From: Pterobdella sp. o SKG-2022
Taxonomy: Eukaryota > Annelida > Clitellata > Hirudinida > Piscicolidae
Assembly: GCA_964035795.1 (NCBI GenBank)
Contig: OZ038323.1
Coordinates: 11,012,109 to 11,076,108 of the forward strand
Reading direction: 5' to 3'
DNA: 64,000 nt
Part shown: one piece after another, positions 26,201-36,787 of the stretch
How positions within the stretch are numbered: position 1 is the first letter of the stretch
How the letters are laid out: each line of letters begins with the position of its first letter
Translations under genes and position numbers: made by a program
Notes under the pieces: generated by a model
What the model was told of the DNA's origin: nothing
Database searches by the model: none
Seen by the model: only the letters and a program-made list of their open reading frames with translations

Positions 26201-27673
26201 TATGTATATGGACCTAAGCCAACCATCAGTTTCCCCAAGTTGGTATTAATTACAAAACATAAATAATGCCTTTTTATATTTCAATGGTTATTTTCAATTA
26301 TGAAATACTAAGATTATAATGCATAAACAAACAATGTTAGAATTTAGTGGCTTACTCGCCATTGCACAGCACTGAAACATGAAGAGCTGATGAAGGAGAC
26401 AACACAATTGGTAGTGATTCTTGAAACTTTCTAGACTGATTCTAGGAATAATAACAATAATAAAACAATAAAAATAATGAATGATAAAAAACGACAATAT
26501 TTAAATTTTTTATTTTGACAAAGCATTTTGATATATTCTATATCATCATTCCCTTACCCTCTGCTGAGAAAAATGGGCTCTAAATATAATGATGATGATG
26601 ACTCTTACAAAAAGCTTCGTGCGTTAAGTTTTTTTCATGTACCATAGTGTTTGTTTCTATTATAATAATATAAGTATATTATGCACAAGAACCTTGAAAT
26701 GCTATATTACTCCAAACAGATTGTCTTGTTGTGCTTAGTAGTTTATTTAAACTATATAGTATTTTGAAGTATTAAAAACCTTTGTTCTTGCAATTAAATA
26801 TAAAAAAAAGGTACCAGAATTGATTGAATTAAAATCAAATAATTACAAAAATACAATGATAGAAATGAAGATAAAAGGTTAAATAAATTCAAATTGAAAC
26901 TTCTAATTGTGAACCAAACCTTAGTATCAAGAGAGTCAAGATTGAAGACTGTGATTTCAAACTGGTTGGCCTTCTTTGAAAGTTTTATGTGTTCCAACAA
27001 CTGGGCTTCCGAGCCATTGTTTCTGTGTCAATTATTTGATAACTCTATAATGGCAAAATGAGCAAAAACTAAATTAAAAAAAGTTAGTTTTGAAATTGAT
27101 CATTATAACGTGTTTGTAGAATAATTTTGGTATATACCTGACAATAATTTTCAAAAGTTTACAATCTCCTAAATTTAATTTCCCATAATCTCCACCTTCA
27201 ACTTCAACACCAAGTTTTTCTTTTAGTAGAGCTTCCATTTCTTTAATTTCTTCATTTTTTTTAGCTTTTAATTTTTCTTTCAGCATCATTAAGTTTTCAA
27301 AACGTTCTCTTCTTTTGTCCTTCCAAAGGTTCTCATCATCTTCAACTTCTGACTCGTCAGAGCTTTGATCCCAACAGGTTTTTCGTTTAAATACTCTTAG
27401 TGCCTTCCACATTTCATTTCTATGTTTTTTTGAGCACAAGGCCACAATTTCATCACCCACTTTTGCCGTTTCAATGCCAGAATAACAATCCAGTTTAAAC
27501 ACAATGTTATTGTCTATCAAACCGTAGTCTTCGTAAAGGTGTGTAATTTTGCCTTCAATTTCTTTTTTCTCTTCTATGGCAAACAGCACTACATTTGCAT
27601 TGTCAATATCAGTGCCTTCAAAATCCTCCATTTCTTCACCTATTTCTAATAGAAATTTCACAATTTTATGCAT
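17273..27673 (-). CDS. MOV10L1/Armitage-type RNA helicase fused in frame to a La motif and RRM-like domain
   Basis: Exons in minus order: 27673-27138, 27022-26920, 26426-26356, 26013-25810, 25406-25268, 25091-24993, 24853-24692, 24401-24346, 24062-24004, 23825-23631, 23385-23207, 23113-23048, 22793-22760, 22561-22452, 22278-22148, 22047-21924, 21760-21623, 21479-21345, 21189-21019, 20824-19403, 19251-19185, 19056-18953, 18560-18465, 17955-17851, 17425-17273. All phases agree and predict 1,552 residues. The N-terminus has the MOV10L1-type [14 protein letters not shown] segment. SF1 helicase motifs: GPPGTGKT (about 537-544, split by an intron), [13 protein letters not shown] (about 650), [39 protein letters not shown]. 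The helicase ends IVVGNPFV...CGLPDL near 938; a Gly/Asp/Asn-rich linker runs to about 1,365. A La motif follows ([35 protein letters not shown]), then an RRM-like region (TVVV...[26 protein letters not shown]). MOV10L1 feeds piRNA precursors to processing; La motifs bind RNA 3' ends. The final exon boundary is the least certain. Confidence 0.85.
17541..17576 (-). repeat. Copy of a dispersed ~35-bp motif
   Basis: On the minus strand it reads GTGGCCTAGATACTCCTGAAG followed by TTAATGCCACT. Similar copies lie at 25,519-25,556 and 52,422-52,456 on the plus strand. Function unknown. Confidence 0.5.
18245..18403. mobile_element. Near-perfect 159-bp palindrome (foldback/MITE-like element)
   Basis: Two arms of about 79 bases are reverse complements centred at 18,324, with essentially no loop and one mismatch noticed. 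The arm core is AAGCTTTTCGTAAGTTGAAC. It lies in the helicase-La intron between the 18,560-18,465 and 17,955-17,851 exons. Related hairpins occur at 28,004-28,124 and 28,729-28,855. No ORF is inside, so it is a non-autonomous element. Confidence 0.85.
19403..20824 (-). CDS. Helicase-to-La bridging exon encoding a long disordered linker
   Basis: A single 1,422-nt exon without any stop. It opens with the last conserved helicase segment ([19 protein letters not shown], then [12 protein letters not shown]), where MOV10L1 relatives normally end within a few tens of residues. It then runs about 425 residues of low-complexity sequence rich in Gly, Asp, Asn, Glu, Lys and Ser, and closes with [13 protein letters not shown], the first helix of a La motif. 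The donor after KQFE is GAG|GTAGCA, and the next exon continues YYFGDFNL in phase. The composition stays protein-like in one frame, arguing against read-through of a spacer. Confidence 0.85.
25519..25556 (+). repeat. Copy of a dispersed ~35-bp motif
   Basis: TGTGGCCTAAAAACTCTTGA with a following AGCTTGTGCCACT; the same imperfectly symmetric motif as at 17,541 and 52,422. It lies inside the intron between helicase exons 4 and 5. Confidence 0.5.
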
Positions 27674-27700
27674 TATTGAATAAAATATTTTAAAAACCAT

Positions 27701-28003
27701 CTTTTCAAATTTTTATATATCCCCACAATACTTTTAAATTTGAATGCTTGTGAAACTTTTTTTTGTTTAAAAGCAAATTTAAGTTAAAATGAACTAAATT
27801 AAATTAAATTCAAACATGACAAAATAAAACTTTTTAAAACTAGAATTCACATTTTTTGTTAAGTTTTTTCATTTAAATTGGAGCGTTATCAAGTGAACTA
27901 CAATTTCCTTCATAACTTCATAAGGGACATTTTTTTTAACAAAATTTGAACTTAAAAGTTGTCCAAAGACATCATGTATTAGTTTTTTGTTATAATTGTT
28001 GTT
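27701..28003. other. Upstream region of the helicase-La gene
   Basis: AT-rich spacer ahead of the start codon at 27,673. It presumably holds the minus-strand promoter; no clear core element was recognised. Confidence 0.4.
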
Positions 28004-28124
28004 TGATATAATAAAACAACGTTTTTGGTAAGCTGAACTCACATTATCAAGTACCAAGTATTCTTGATAATGTGAGTTCAACTTACCAAAAGCTTTGTGT
28101 GATTATTAAGTTAATAAAAGTGTT
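28004..28124. mobile_element. Foldback element, second copy
   Basis: Inverted arms of roughly 38 bases around a short loop share the cores GTAAGCTGAACTCACATTAT and its complement. The right flank AGTTAATAAAAGTGTTTGAT matches the outer arm of the palindrome at 18,245-18,403, so both belong to one family. Confidence 0.75.
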
Positions 28125-28728
28125 TGATTCGAATTGTTTTTTTTTATTTTATATGTTTCTTTGTTGAGTAGTTTAGTTATTTAGACGAGACTTTTTTTTC
28201 AAAATTTTAAAAATCACTTTTAAAATACAAGGAGATTTATAATCTAGGTAGCTAAATTTTATTTGTTCGAATTTGCTGTGTCTTATATAAAACTCATCCT
28301 CCTATCTCACTAAATCAATAATCTCATATTAGTCCGGATTTTAAATTTTTTTGCTTTTAATTGTTTACCATCCTTCATTCTCATTTTAATCCTGAATCTT
28401 TTTCTGTGTTTTTTTTTTCCTTCATCAAATCTTCATGCCATTACTCTTCGTAAATCTCCCAAAAATCTTTTACTCATGATCAACGTGTTACTCTACAAAT
28501 AAAATAGTGAAAAAAGAAAAATATATATGATGACAAAACATATGATTATTTTGTTTATTTGATTGCTTGGTAAGGTTTTTATCATTAATTTTTACAAAGT
28601 TTTAGCTGGTAAAAAATAGCAATGAATTACGTGGTAATGATATATGGTGAATATAGATGGGCTTAGTACTTGACAAAAAATTGAGTCTGCACGCTACATA
28701 TGATAGATATCAATAAGCCAATAAGAAT

Positions 28729-28855
28729 GTACGAGACACAAACACAAAGGTTTTTTTTGACAACAAAGCTTTTCGTAAGCAGAACTTCATCAAAATTACT
28801 TGAATGGCTTCCGAAAGTTTCTTTGTCAATCAAACCTTGTGTTTGTGTCTAGTAC
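28729..28855. mobile_element. Foldback element with distinct terminal inverted repeats
   Basis: The left end GTACGAGACACAAACACAAAGG and the complement of the right end (GTACTAGACACAAACACAAGG) form terminal inverted repeats. The inside contains AAAGCTTTTCGTAAG, shared with the other foldback elements. The arms are about 45 bases and diverged. It lies in the spacer between the helicase-La and pICln genes; the rest of 28,125-29,365 shows nothing recognisable. Confidence 0.65.
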
Positions 28856-29365
28856 TCATTTTCACATGTCATCAGTTAGTAATTAATTGTTAATTACTCG
28901 ATGGAGATGCCAAATGTTAACCACAAATTTGTGTACTATATTAAAAGTGAAATCTTGCGTTTTTGAAGTCAATTAATATATTAATTTTTACAATTTCATT
29001 GCGCTTTGTTTACTCGTACGTAGTGCGTTTAAAAAATAAAATTACTTCTAGAGTATAAACTGAATTAATTCATTTGTAAGCATTATGTGCAAGTAATTTC
29101 ATTTAAATTACTTCAAAACTTTAACCAAATAGGGCTTGATGCTGAATATACTTTTTATTATATAAAATATTTTTTTAAACATTTGAATATCTATGATGAT
29201 TTGATCAGTGAAAATAATAGTTGAAACAAAATTGTTAACTGTTGATCATTGTTCACTTTTAGTTTACGAATGCACGAGTTTGTTGAGCTTAAAAATTTAT
29301 TTTTATCATTCAGAATTTTAAATCGTCATTACACTATTTAAGTAAACAAAATTTTATATTAGAAA

Positions 29366-30966
29366 ATGATAGACTTGCATCCTATATCGGTCCCTACTGA
29401 TGGCCTGCTACACACCCAACAAAATACTGCTTGTTATGTTGATAATACCGAGATTGGTAACGGAATACTGTACGTCACATCATGGTTTGCCATTTCTTAT
29501 TTGTTCATGACTCTTTGTCTTCGAATGGTTTCTAAATAATGTTAAGTATATTACGTATACCATTATTATTGTAGCAACCTATGCTGGATTGGGGAGGAGG
29601 AAAGAGGCTTCAGTGTAAACTACCAGTCAATGACTGTCCATGCAATCTCTCGTGACCTTAATTCCTTCCCACATCCTTGCATCTACACCATGGCCAGCAA
29701 CCTTTCTTGTGGTCCGCTTTTACTTAATTTTTAAGGATATTTATTATTTTAATGTTTTTTCCAAATCAATTATTTCATCAAATTTATTCAGTTATAGTTT
29801 GAATTTTTCAAGTGTTATATTAAAACCATTTTAAAATTCAATACAATTTTTCATATCCTAAACATTTTATTCACAGCATATCAAAAGCTTGTCTCAGACA
29901 ATGAAGATGATGCAGATGAGAATGGGATGGAAGATGTGGAAGATGGTGGCTATGATAATGCTGAGGATGATGATGATGATGAAGAAAAAGTTATAGAAAT
30001 AAGATTTGTTCCTTCAGACTCTACTTCATGTTATTTTTTTATATTTTTTTGTGAAAACTCTAAACATAATTAGTGTAGTTTTATATTATATATAGTAGTT
30101 CAAAACCTTTTTTAAAACCATAATAATTAGTTGTTTGAAAAAAGTTTAAAGCTAATTCAATAAAGAAATCACCATTGATAATTTAAACATGTCATATAAA
30201 GGGTCCAATTGATTCTAATTAAAAATACCAATCATAATAAGGTATAAATATAGATTTCACTAATGATATTCAATACAAATATAATTTTCAAATGATATTA
30301 TTGAATGCTAATCTCATTCTAACCAGTCAAACGATATATATTATTGGAATTGACAGTGGAAAGCATGTACGAGGCGATCAACAAAGGGTCTGCTCTCAAC
30401 CCCTATGAAGACTCCAACTCCGAAGGTCAGTCTTGTGTCTCATACCATCAGTATAGCTTTCCTGTGTTTCATACCTTCATCACCATAGGTTGAATCTGAT
30501 GTTAAATGATAGCAATATGGTGTGGTCTAAAATATTCGTATTGAGGTCTGGTATGAAAGATTAATCAAATTTAATAAAAACTATCTGATTATAAAATAAC
30601 TGAAGACAACAATAAGGTTATTATTTTTTTATTGTTGCAAAGATTATTATTATTATTGTGTTGCTAAATAGAGATGACCCCTAGCAGCAGAAGAGGACTT
30701 TGACCCAAGAAGAGAGGAAGGGCAGGGGGACCATCAGGCTGTAGTGCTCAACGGTCTGTCTTCTATTATCATTTTTTTATTGTTGTTATATATTGTTTTA
30801 TCATTTTTTCTATAACTTTTGGAATAAAATTTCATTGTTTCATCATCATATATTTTTCTTTATTATTATTATTATTATTATTCATGCAGGTCATTATGGA
30901 GAGGAGGAGGATGAGGAGGAAGACGAAGGTCAGTTTGAAGACGCTGATGATGATATGGAGACGTGA
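29366..30966 (+). CDS. CLNS1A: pICln / CLNS1A, methylosome Sm-protein chaperone
   Basis: pICln is the PRMT5-methylosome subunit that holds Sm proteins in a ring-like intermediate before SMN-mediated snRNP assembly. Six exons (29366-29484, 29575-29708, 29877-30029, 30357-30425, 30691-30753, 30890-30966) join in phase to 204 residues. Matches along the PH-like fold: ILYVTSCNLCWIGEEERGF, SVNYQSMTVHAISRDLN, an acidic loop, then VIEIRFVPSDSTSLESMYEA. The C-terminus shows the diagnostic GQFEDADDDMET. It is shorter than the about 237-residue vertebrate protein: the helical stretch between the QGD segment and the final GQFEDAD is largely missing. It is divergent from the helicase-La gene, with a 1.7-kb spacer. 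A poly(A) signal AATAAA lies at 31,038. Confidence 0.9.
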
Positions 30967-31037
30967 GGTGTCTGGTGGAGAACTGTTATTTTAAACATGA
31001 ATTTTCGTCGTTTTCAAGTATTTTTTTAGGTTTTAAC

Positions 31038-31043
31038 AATAAA
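31038..31043 (+). terminator. Probable poly(A) signal of pICln
   Basis: AATAAA 72 bases beyond the stop codon, followed by a TG/T-rich stretch. Confidence 0.5.
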
Positions 31044-31674
31044 CAAAATGAAATGTTGATCTTTGATAAGAGTTTTGTTATGTTCTAGTTTGAAAACTTT
31101 CTTAGTTTTATGCTATTATAATTAAACTCATTCTTTCGTTCGTTATTCTAAATTTTGAAGAGTTGTGAATTTGCACAAAGCAGACGTCTCCTCCAGGAGT
31201 TAGTTTTTATGCGTGTTATTTAGTAAACATTTTCTGCAAACTTCTTTTCAAGCATTTGATCACACAAATAACACTAAATTATAATAATGAGTAATGTGAC
31301 ATGAATAGCGATCCGATAATTAGTTTACAACGGAATTTCTTCTTTAAGGAACATTTTATAGAATTTGGTGTCGCAAATTAACCAAAAAAAAATTATTAAT
31401 ATGTTAATCTTTTGATATCTCTTTTCAATCTTGAAATATTTGAAGAATTCATTTATCCTTCAAAAGTTAATAAAAAACTGATTAAAAGTCAAGCTAACAA
31501 TGCCTTGTTATAGAGTTGTGTGATTCGTCCTTCAAAGACACCCTTATAAAATCCTACACAGATCACCAAACGAACAGGTGATTGAGATAGGCAGTTTTTC
31601 AATAAAACTGGAAATATTTGAATTTTTGAAATAGTCAAAGGATACTGATGAAACTGACCGGATAGAATGTTAAA
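31044..31674. other. Spacer between pICln and carboxypeptidase
   Basis: No supported gene. Any short promoter of the carboxypeptidase gene would lie at its right end; no clear TATA motif at a convincing spacing. Confidence 0.4.
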
Positions 31675-34600
31675 ATGGACTTGCATAGATGGATAAAATG
31701 CTTTCTATTTTTACTCTCTATACACACGTCTGTTGGAGATAGACTGCACAATGATGGGTGAGGTTATTTGCAAGTTTTATAAAGCATAGATTTAAAAACA
31801 TTTCTTGGAACTTCTGTGTGCAAAAAATGTTTCAAGCGCCTTTGCTGCTATGAAAATGATATTAACATAACACTTTTGTTTTAGATAATGTTAAATAAAT
31901 GCTGCAGAATCATCTATATGCAATGGAGATTTTAGTGGCATCAACCACATAGCCTCATATAAAGCAAAAAAACCCTACAAACATTCACCCAACATCCCAG
32001 TCAGGTCTTATCAGTGTGTGTGATAGAAGCGAGAAGAGATGTTTTGGAAGGCATTATTGAACTTTTTAGAGAAAATGTTATTTTATTTGTGGTGTAATGT
32101 AATGTAATGCAGTATTTATAAAGCACTTTTTCTTATAGATCAAAGCGCTTGCTAAAAATTTAATATAGCGAAAACACACTGTGGAACAGGTGCTAATTGT
32201 CGGCCCACGCGAGATCGAGCCCGGTAACTTTGGGTAATTAGTCTAATGCTCAACCATTGAGCCATAGGGGCCGACAATGATTTTCAATGAGTTACCAAAT
32301 TTATCGAGTAGAGTGAATTTTAAATGAATATAATAAATAATTCATATTAAAACGTAAATGTCTAAAACAACTGCAATTTTTCAGATTGTGGCGTGGAATG
32401 AGAGACGCCATGATGAATACCACGGTGCAGACAGTCAGAATAAAACCAGGGATGTGATAAGATTTGATATTCAAGTGTCTGAAGAAGTTTTGCATAAATT
32501 TAAAAAGAAACTGGAAGAGAAAAAGCTTAAATTTTATGTTAAAATAAAAAACTTAAAAGAGTAAATGCAGTTTTTTTCATTTAGTAAACTAGTCTTTCAA
32601 ACATATGAATAAACTAGACATTCAAACAAAAATAATTTAACTTATTAATTAAAAAAAATCAAAAATATTTAATAAAAAACCCTTAATAAACTTCAAGAAA
32701 GATAAGAGAAAATATGGGTTGGAACAAGAAAGAGATGGCGAGGAGGAAGAAAAAGAGGAAGATGGCGATGTTAGGAAGCGATATAAGGAAACAAGTGTCT
32801 GATCATCTTTTGGGGGTTTATCCCAACTGGAGTGAAGTGAGTGTGTTGGGTAAAACATTAAATAAATGTAATGCTAAAGGTTCTTATCAATATCATTCAT
32901 ACGCATGGAGTAGCACCCTGTAAAACCTATCAACTGCGCAACCAAAACCTCAATTGAACAACAACAAAAAGTTTACAACATTATCATCATCAACAACAAC
33001 ACCCAGCTTCAAGAGTGGCTGGAAGCAATGCAGAGCTTGTATCCTAGGTTGATGCAACTGCACACCATTGGTCACACATCTGAAGGAAGGAGAATTTACG
33101 TCGTGAAAGTTGGATACTCATTCTGATTTTTGTGGCTTTAATGTATATGATTGGAGTTTTAAAATGGCCGATCTTATATGTTTAATGAAAATTTTTTTTG
33201 TGTCATATAGATTACATATATATATTTTTTGTCATTTTGTCGCTTCTTTGGTTGTTGAAGATGAGTTTTGATTTTTTCATTTTTTCTGCTTCATATAAAC
33301 CTTTAATGACATAAAAATAAACAGATAAGCACAAAGAAAAGAGAGGCCGTGGCGAAGCCAGTGTTGTGGATAGATGCAGGCATTCATGCTCGAGAGTGGG
33401 TTGCTGTGTCGACCGCAGTATTCATCATCAATAAGGTTGGATAATTCGGTGCAGCAACTATAAAGCTAGTGAACTGTATATGTATGAGACATCAAAATAG
33501 GACATGAAACAATTTTGATTCAAACACATATTTTGTATTCAAAAACATACAATCTTTGTTTAATTGATAGAATGTATCGAAAAAATTTTACAAAGCTTTT
33601 CTTAAGAACAACTCACATTAGCAAGTAATTGTAGTTAAAAGCACAGCAACACGCATTCAATGCCTTCATTACGTAACAGACACGACTTGAGCACTTAAAG
33701 GCTACTGTTGGCAGGTTTATATCTTCAAACTATGGGGTTCATATCACGAACGTCTGCTGCGAAAAAATAAATTGAAACAAAGATCTTGAATAGAATCGTC
33801 GGATTTTGATTCGTTGGAATCGAAAATTGAGCTATAAAAAATATTAATTGAAACCTTGACTTTTTTAATCTATTAAATATAAATTAATTATATACTCAAT
33901 GATTATTATTTAAAAAAATTGAAACAACCTGTGAACCCTCACACCTCCTCATTCACAACCCCTACAGGTACTCAAAGTTTTATCTCACGAAGACATGATG
34001 TACCACCAAGAACGGTCTAAAACCTCACATGGCACCGCGGAGCCTTACGACATCCTAGAGAGGATAGAGTGGCACATCGCACCTGCTCTCAACCCTGATG
34101 GCTACCAGTACTCCCATCTGTCAACCGAGGTGTGTTTGTAAAGTAAGGCATTTTTTATCGATTGCTCTGAGAACGTAAGAGTTGTAAATTTGTGAAGATG
34201 ATCCGTCTCAGTTTAATTTTTTTCCTTGTTATACTACTACAATTACTTTATTGTTTTTTGATGAATGTAACATTATTTCAGTTTTGAAAAACTTCAACCC
34301 TCACCATTTGAACTTTAAAACCCACCCCCAATGTGACACAGACCCGCATGTGGCGTAAAAACAGGTCAGAGAGACAGAGTGGCTTCAGTGAAAGATATCA
34401 GATGCAGTGCTACGGAGCCGATCTTAATCGCAACTTCGATTTCAACTGGGGAAAAGGTGATTGGAGGGGTTGCAAATCATTAAAAAATGTTAAAAACTGA
34501 TATAATTTTCAATAAAAATACAAAACTACAAAAAACAGTAACTAAAACAAATTCTTATAAAGATCATTTTAATTTGAACACAGTGGGAGCAGCCCAAGAG

Positions 34601-36218
34601 CCCTGTTACGAGACGTACAGAGGAATCAACGCTACATCTGAGAGGGAAACGCAAGCTTTGGTCAGGTATTGGAAGAACCTGGGAAGAAGGCTTAAAGGGT
34701 GGGTGACCATCCACACCTATGGACAGATGCTCATGAACCGATGGGGTTACACTATACCACCGCCATCTGACGAATATTACAAAACCGTTTGTGTTTTTAA
34801 CATTTATATCAGTTTAATTGATCAAATTTAAATTTTATGTTTTACTGATTAAATGATAATTCCAATGATTGTATAAACAACTTTTCTACCAAATAAATAA
34901 AATTTATAATCTCCATTATTGCATTGAACAATTTACAACATATAAGGATTCCAATGAACTTACCAAACACCTGCAGCTGTCAGTGATGAGAAAGGCTAGA
35001 GAGGTAATTTTCAAGAAGTTTAAACAGGAATACCAGATCGGGAGTCCTTCTCAGTTGCTGTGTCGGTGTTTAGCTGTTATATAAGTGGAATTTTGTTGGA
35101 TCTGTTGAGATTAATTTCAAAAGATTTTTTTATCAACATTGAAAATATTAGTTTTGCATCGAAAGCAGTGGTTGTGAAATAAACCATATTCCTTCCTCTA
35201 TCTTCCAACCTCTCTTACAATCAAACATATACCTAAGAATCCCTCACACAACCACCCACTTCCAACCACCCCAACTTAATCACTCATTATTCCTCCTCTT
35301 TCACACAACTCCCCCAACCTACTCACCCCTACAGACACCTTCTCAGGAGGCTCAGGAGACTGGGTGCGTCACAACATGAAACACCTGCAACATGTATACG
35401 ACTTCGAGTTGAGAGACAAGGGGGGTTATGGCTTTCTTCTTCCTCCCCCTCTATCCATTCCTGCCGCCATGGATGCTTGGGAGGCTGTTAAAGTTGTTGC
35501 TGTTCATGTTCTTGCTGATGATGATGGTGGTGGCGATGAGGGTCGTGGTAATGAGGGTCGTGGTGATAATGGTGGTGATGAGGGGGGTGGTGGTGATGGT
35601 GGTGATGATGATGATGATGACAATGATGGTGGTGATGATGATGATGATGATGATGGAAGTGGTAAAAAGAACGGTGAAAACAAAGAGGAAAATCATCATA
35701 AGAGCTTCAAAGGAGATGATGATGATGATGGTGATGAGGATGAAGATGGTGCTGATAGAGATAATGGTCAGGTCTCTTCTACAAGTCTCCCCAAAATAAA
35801 TTATGATAAAGAAAAAGACAAAAAATTTTATAACGGAAATTACAAACAATCTGAGAATTTTACCACATCCACTAATGTGTTCACAACACTTCCCGTAAAT
35901 ACAACGAGTCTTTCCAACAACAACATCAGTGCAACTCCACGTATCAACACTACAGTGATTGTTCATACGGCTAACACAATAGTCTTTAATAACAGCACAT
36001 CTTATTTTGTTACCAGCACAGATACAGAGAATGAAAGTAATTATCACAACAGTAATATTTTAAATTCTGTTCATAACAATGTTAGTAGTCTTGTTTATAA
36101 TGTTACGTTGAATGTTCATAATACTATCAGCATCTATGTTAATGCTACCAATCGTCATGATACAAACGGAAATAGTACGAAGAGTAATGACGTCACTACA
36201 CCTTATGACTTTGCGTAG
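31675..36218 (+). CDS. Secreted M14A metallocarboxypeptidase with acidic, glycosylation-rich C-terminal tail
   Basis: Exons: 31675-31757 (signal peptide MDLHRWIKCFLFLLSIHTSV), 32385-32560 and 32707-32836 (propeptide, FDIQVSEEVLHKF...VKIKNLKE, with a basic RRKKKRK patch), 32914-33108, 33325-33435, 33968-34129, 34342-34456, 34584-34786, 34947-35061, 35335-36218. Phases agree except between exons 1 and 2, where one small exon is probably missing from my model. The catalytic set is complete: zinc ligands in IHAREW and IHTYGQ, substrate-binding Arg/Asn-Arg in RMWRKNRS and ADLNRNF, the Tyr of LLYTFSGG (codon split by an intron), and the catalytic Glu of YDFELRDKGGYGFLLP. The specificity position before DW is Gly (SGGSGDW), not the Asp of B-type enzymes. 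After the domain (about 35,500) an unusual tail of some 237 residues follows: an Asp/Gly/Glu-rich block, then a Thr/Asn/Ser-rich block with about ten N-glycosylation sequons. Confidence 0.88.
32096..32276 (-). repeat. tRNA-derived SINE with ATTAC-repeat tail
   Basis: On the minus strand: a tRNA-like head (TATGGCTCAATGGTTGAGC A box, GGGCTCGATCTC B box, outer arms GTCGGCC and GGCCGAC), a short body, then the tail AAGCGCTTTGATC...GCTTTATAAATACTGC and three ATTAC repeats. This head-body-short-repeat layout is typical of invertebrate tRNA-derived SINEs. It lies antisense inside the carboxypeptidase intron between exons 1 and 2. Confidence 0.75.
33588..33642. repeat. Diverged foldback-element fragment
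   Basis: AAAGCTTTTCTTAAGAACAA followed by CTCACATTAGCAAGTAATTG resembles one arm of the 18,245 palindrome. It lies within the carboxypeptidase intron after exon 5. Confidence 0.45.
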
Positions 36219-36274
36219 AAGTTGTTTTTGTTTGCTTGTGGAGTTTAGAAGATTGTAAAGTTTGTATTTATTGT

Positions 36275-36280
36275 AATAAA
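36275..36280 (+). terminator. Probable poly(A) signal of the carboxypeptidase gene
   Basis: AATAAA 57 bases past the carboxypeptidase stop codon. The 36,219-36,787 gap between the two convergent genes holds no other recognisable feature. Confidence 0.5.
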
Positions 36281-36787
36281 TAATATGGGTAGTTCTCCTT
36301 AACAACTTGTGGATAAAAATAAAAACGTGTTTTTAAACGTAAGATTGAAGATAAAAGGCGTCTTAAACTTCTAAAAAATGACTTGCAACGTTTCAACTGG
36401 CGTTGTTGCTATTTTCTTTTTCATATGAATGCCAAAATTGGCCTCGTTGTGTTGGCAACACTCCATTTGGCGAGTAGATTCACCATAAGTTTTCCCAAAA
36501 TCGAACGACAAACCTTCAATATATTTAATTTATTTGAAAAATGTTAAACTATGAAAATATTTTTATATTTTAAGTGAAATTGTTTTGGTTAAATTTTCAA
36601 TATTATAAAAAAACGCAAAAAAAAAAATTTTAATTCAACATTATGACTATATTATCCCCTATCATCACTCAATCACATCAGCACAACCATTACTCACAAA
36701 CTCACTAAGCCACACCATCTACTGACCAAAAACACAATCTACCCACCAAAAACCCACCAACATCACCCACCACCAACACAACACAGC

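Noticed and set aside
35428..36047. Overlapping plus and minus frames inside the carboxypeptidase tail
   Set aside because: They are shadows of the GAT repeat in other frames; only the frame continuous with the catalytic domain has support.
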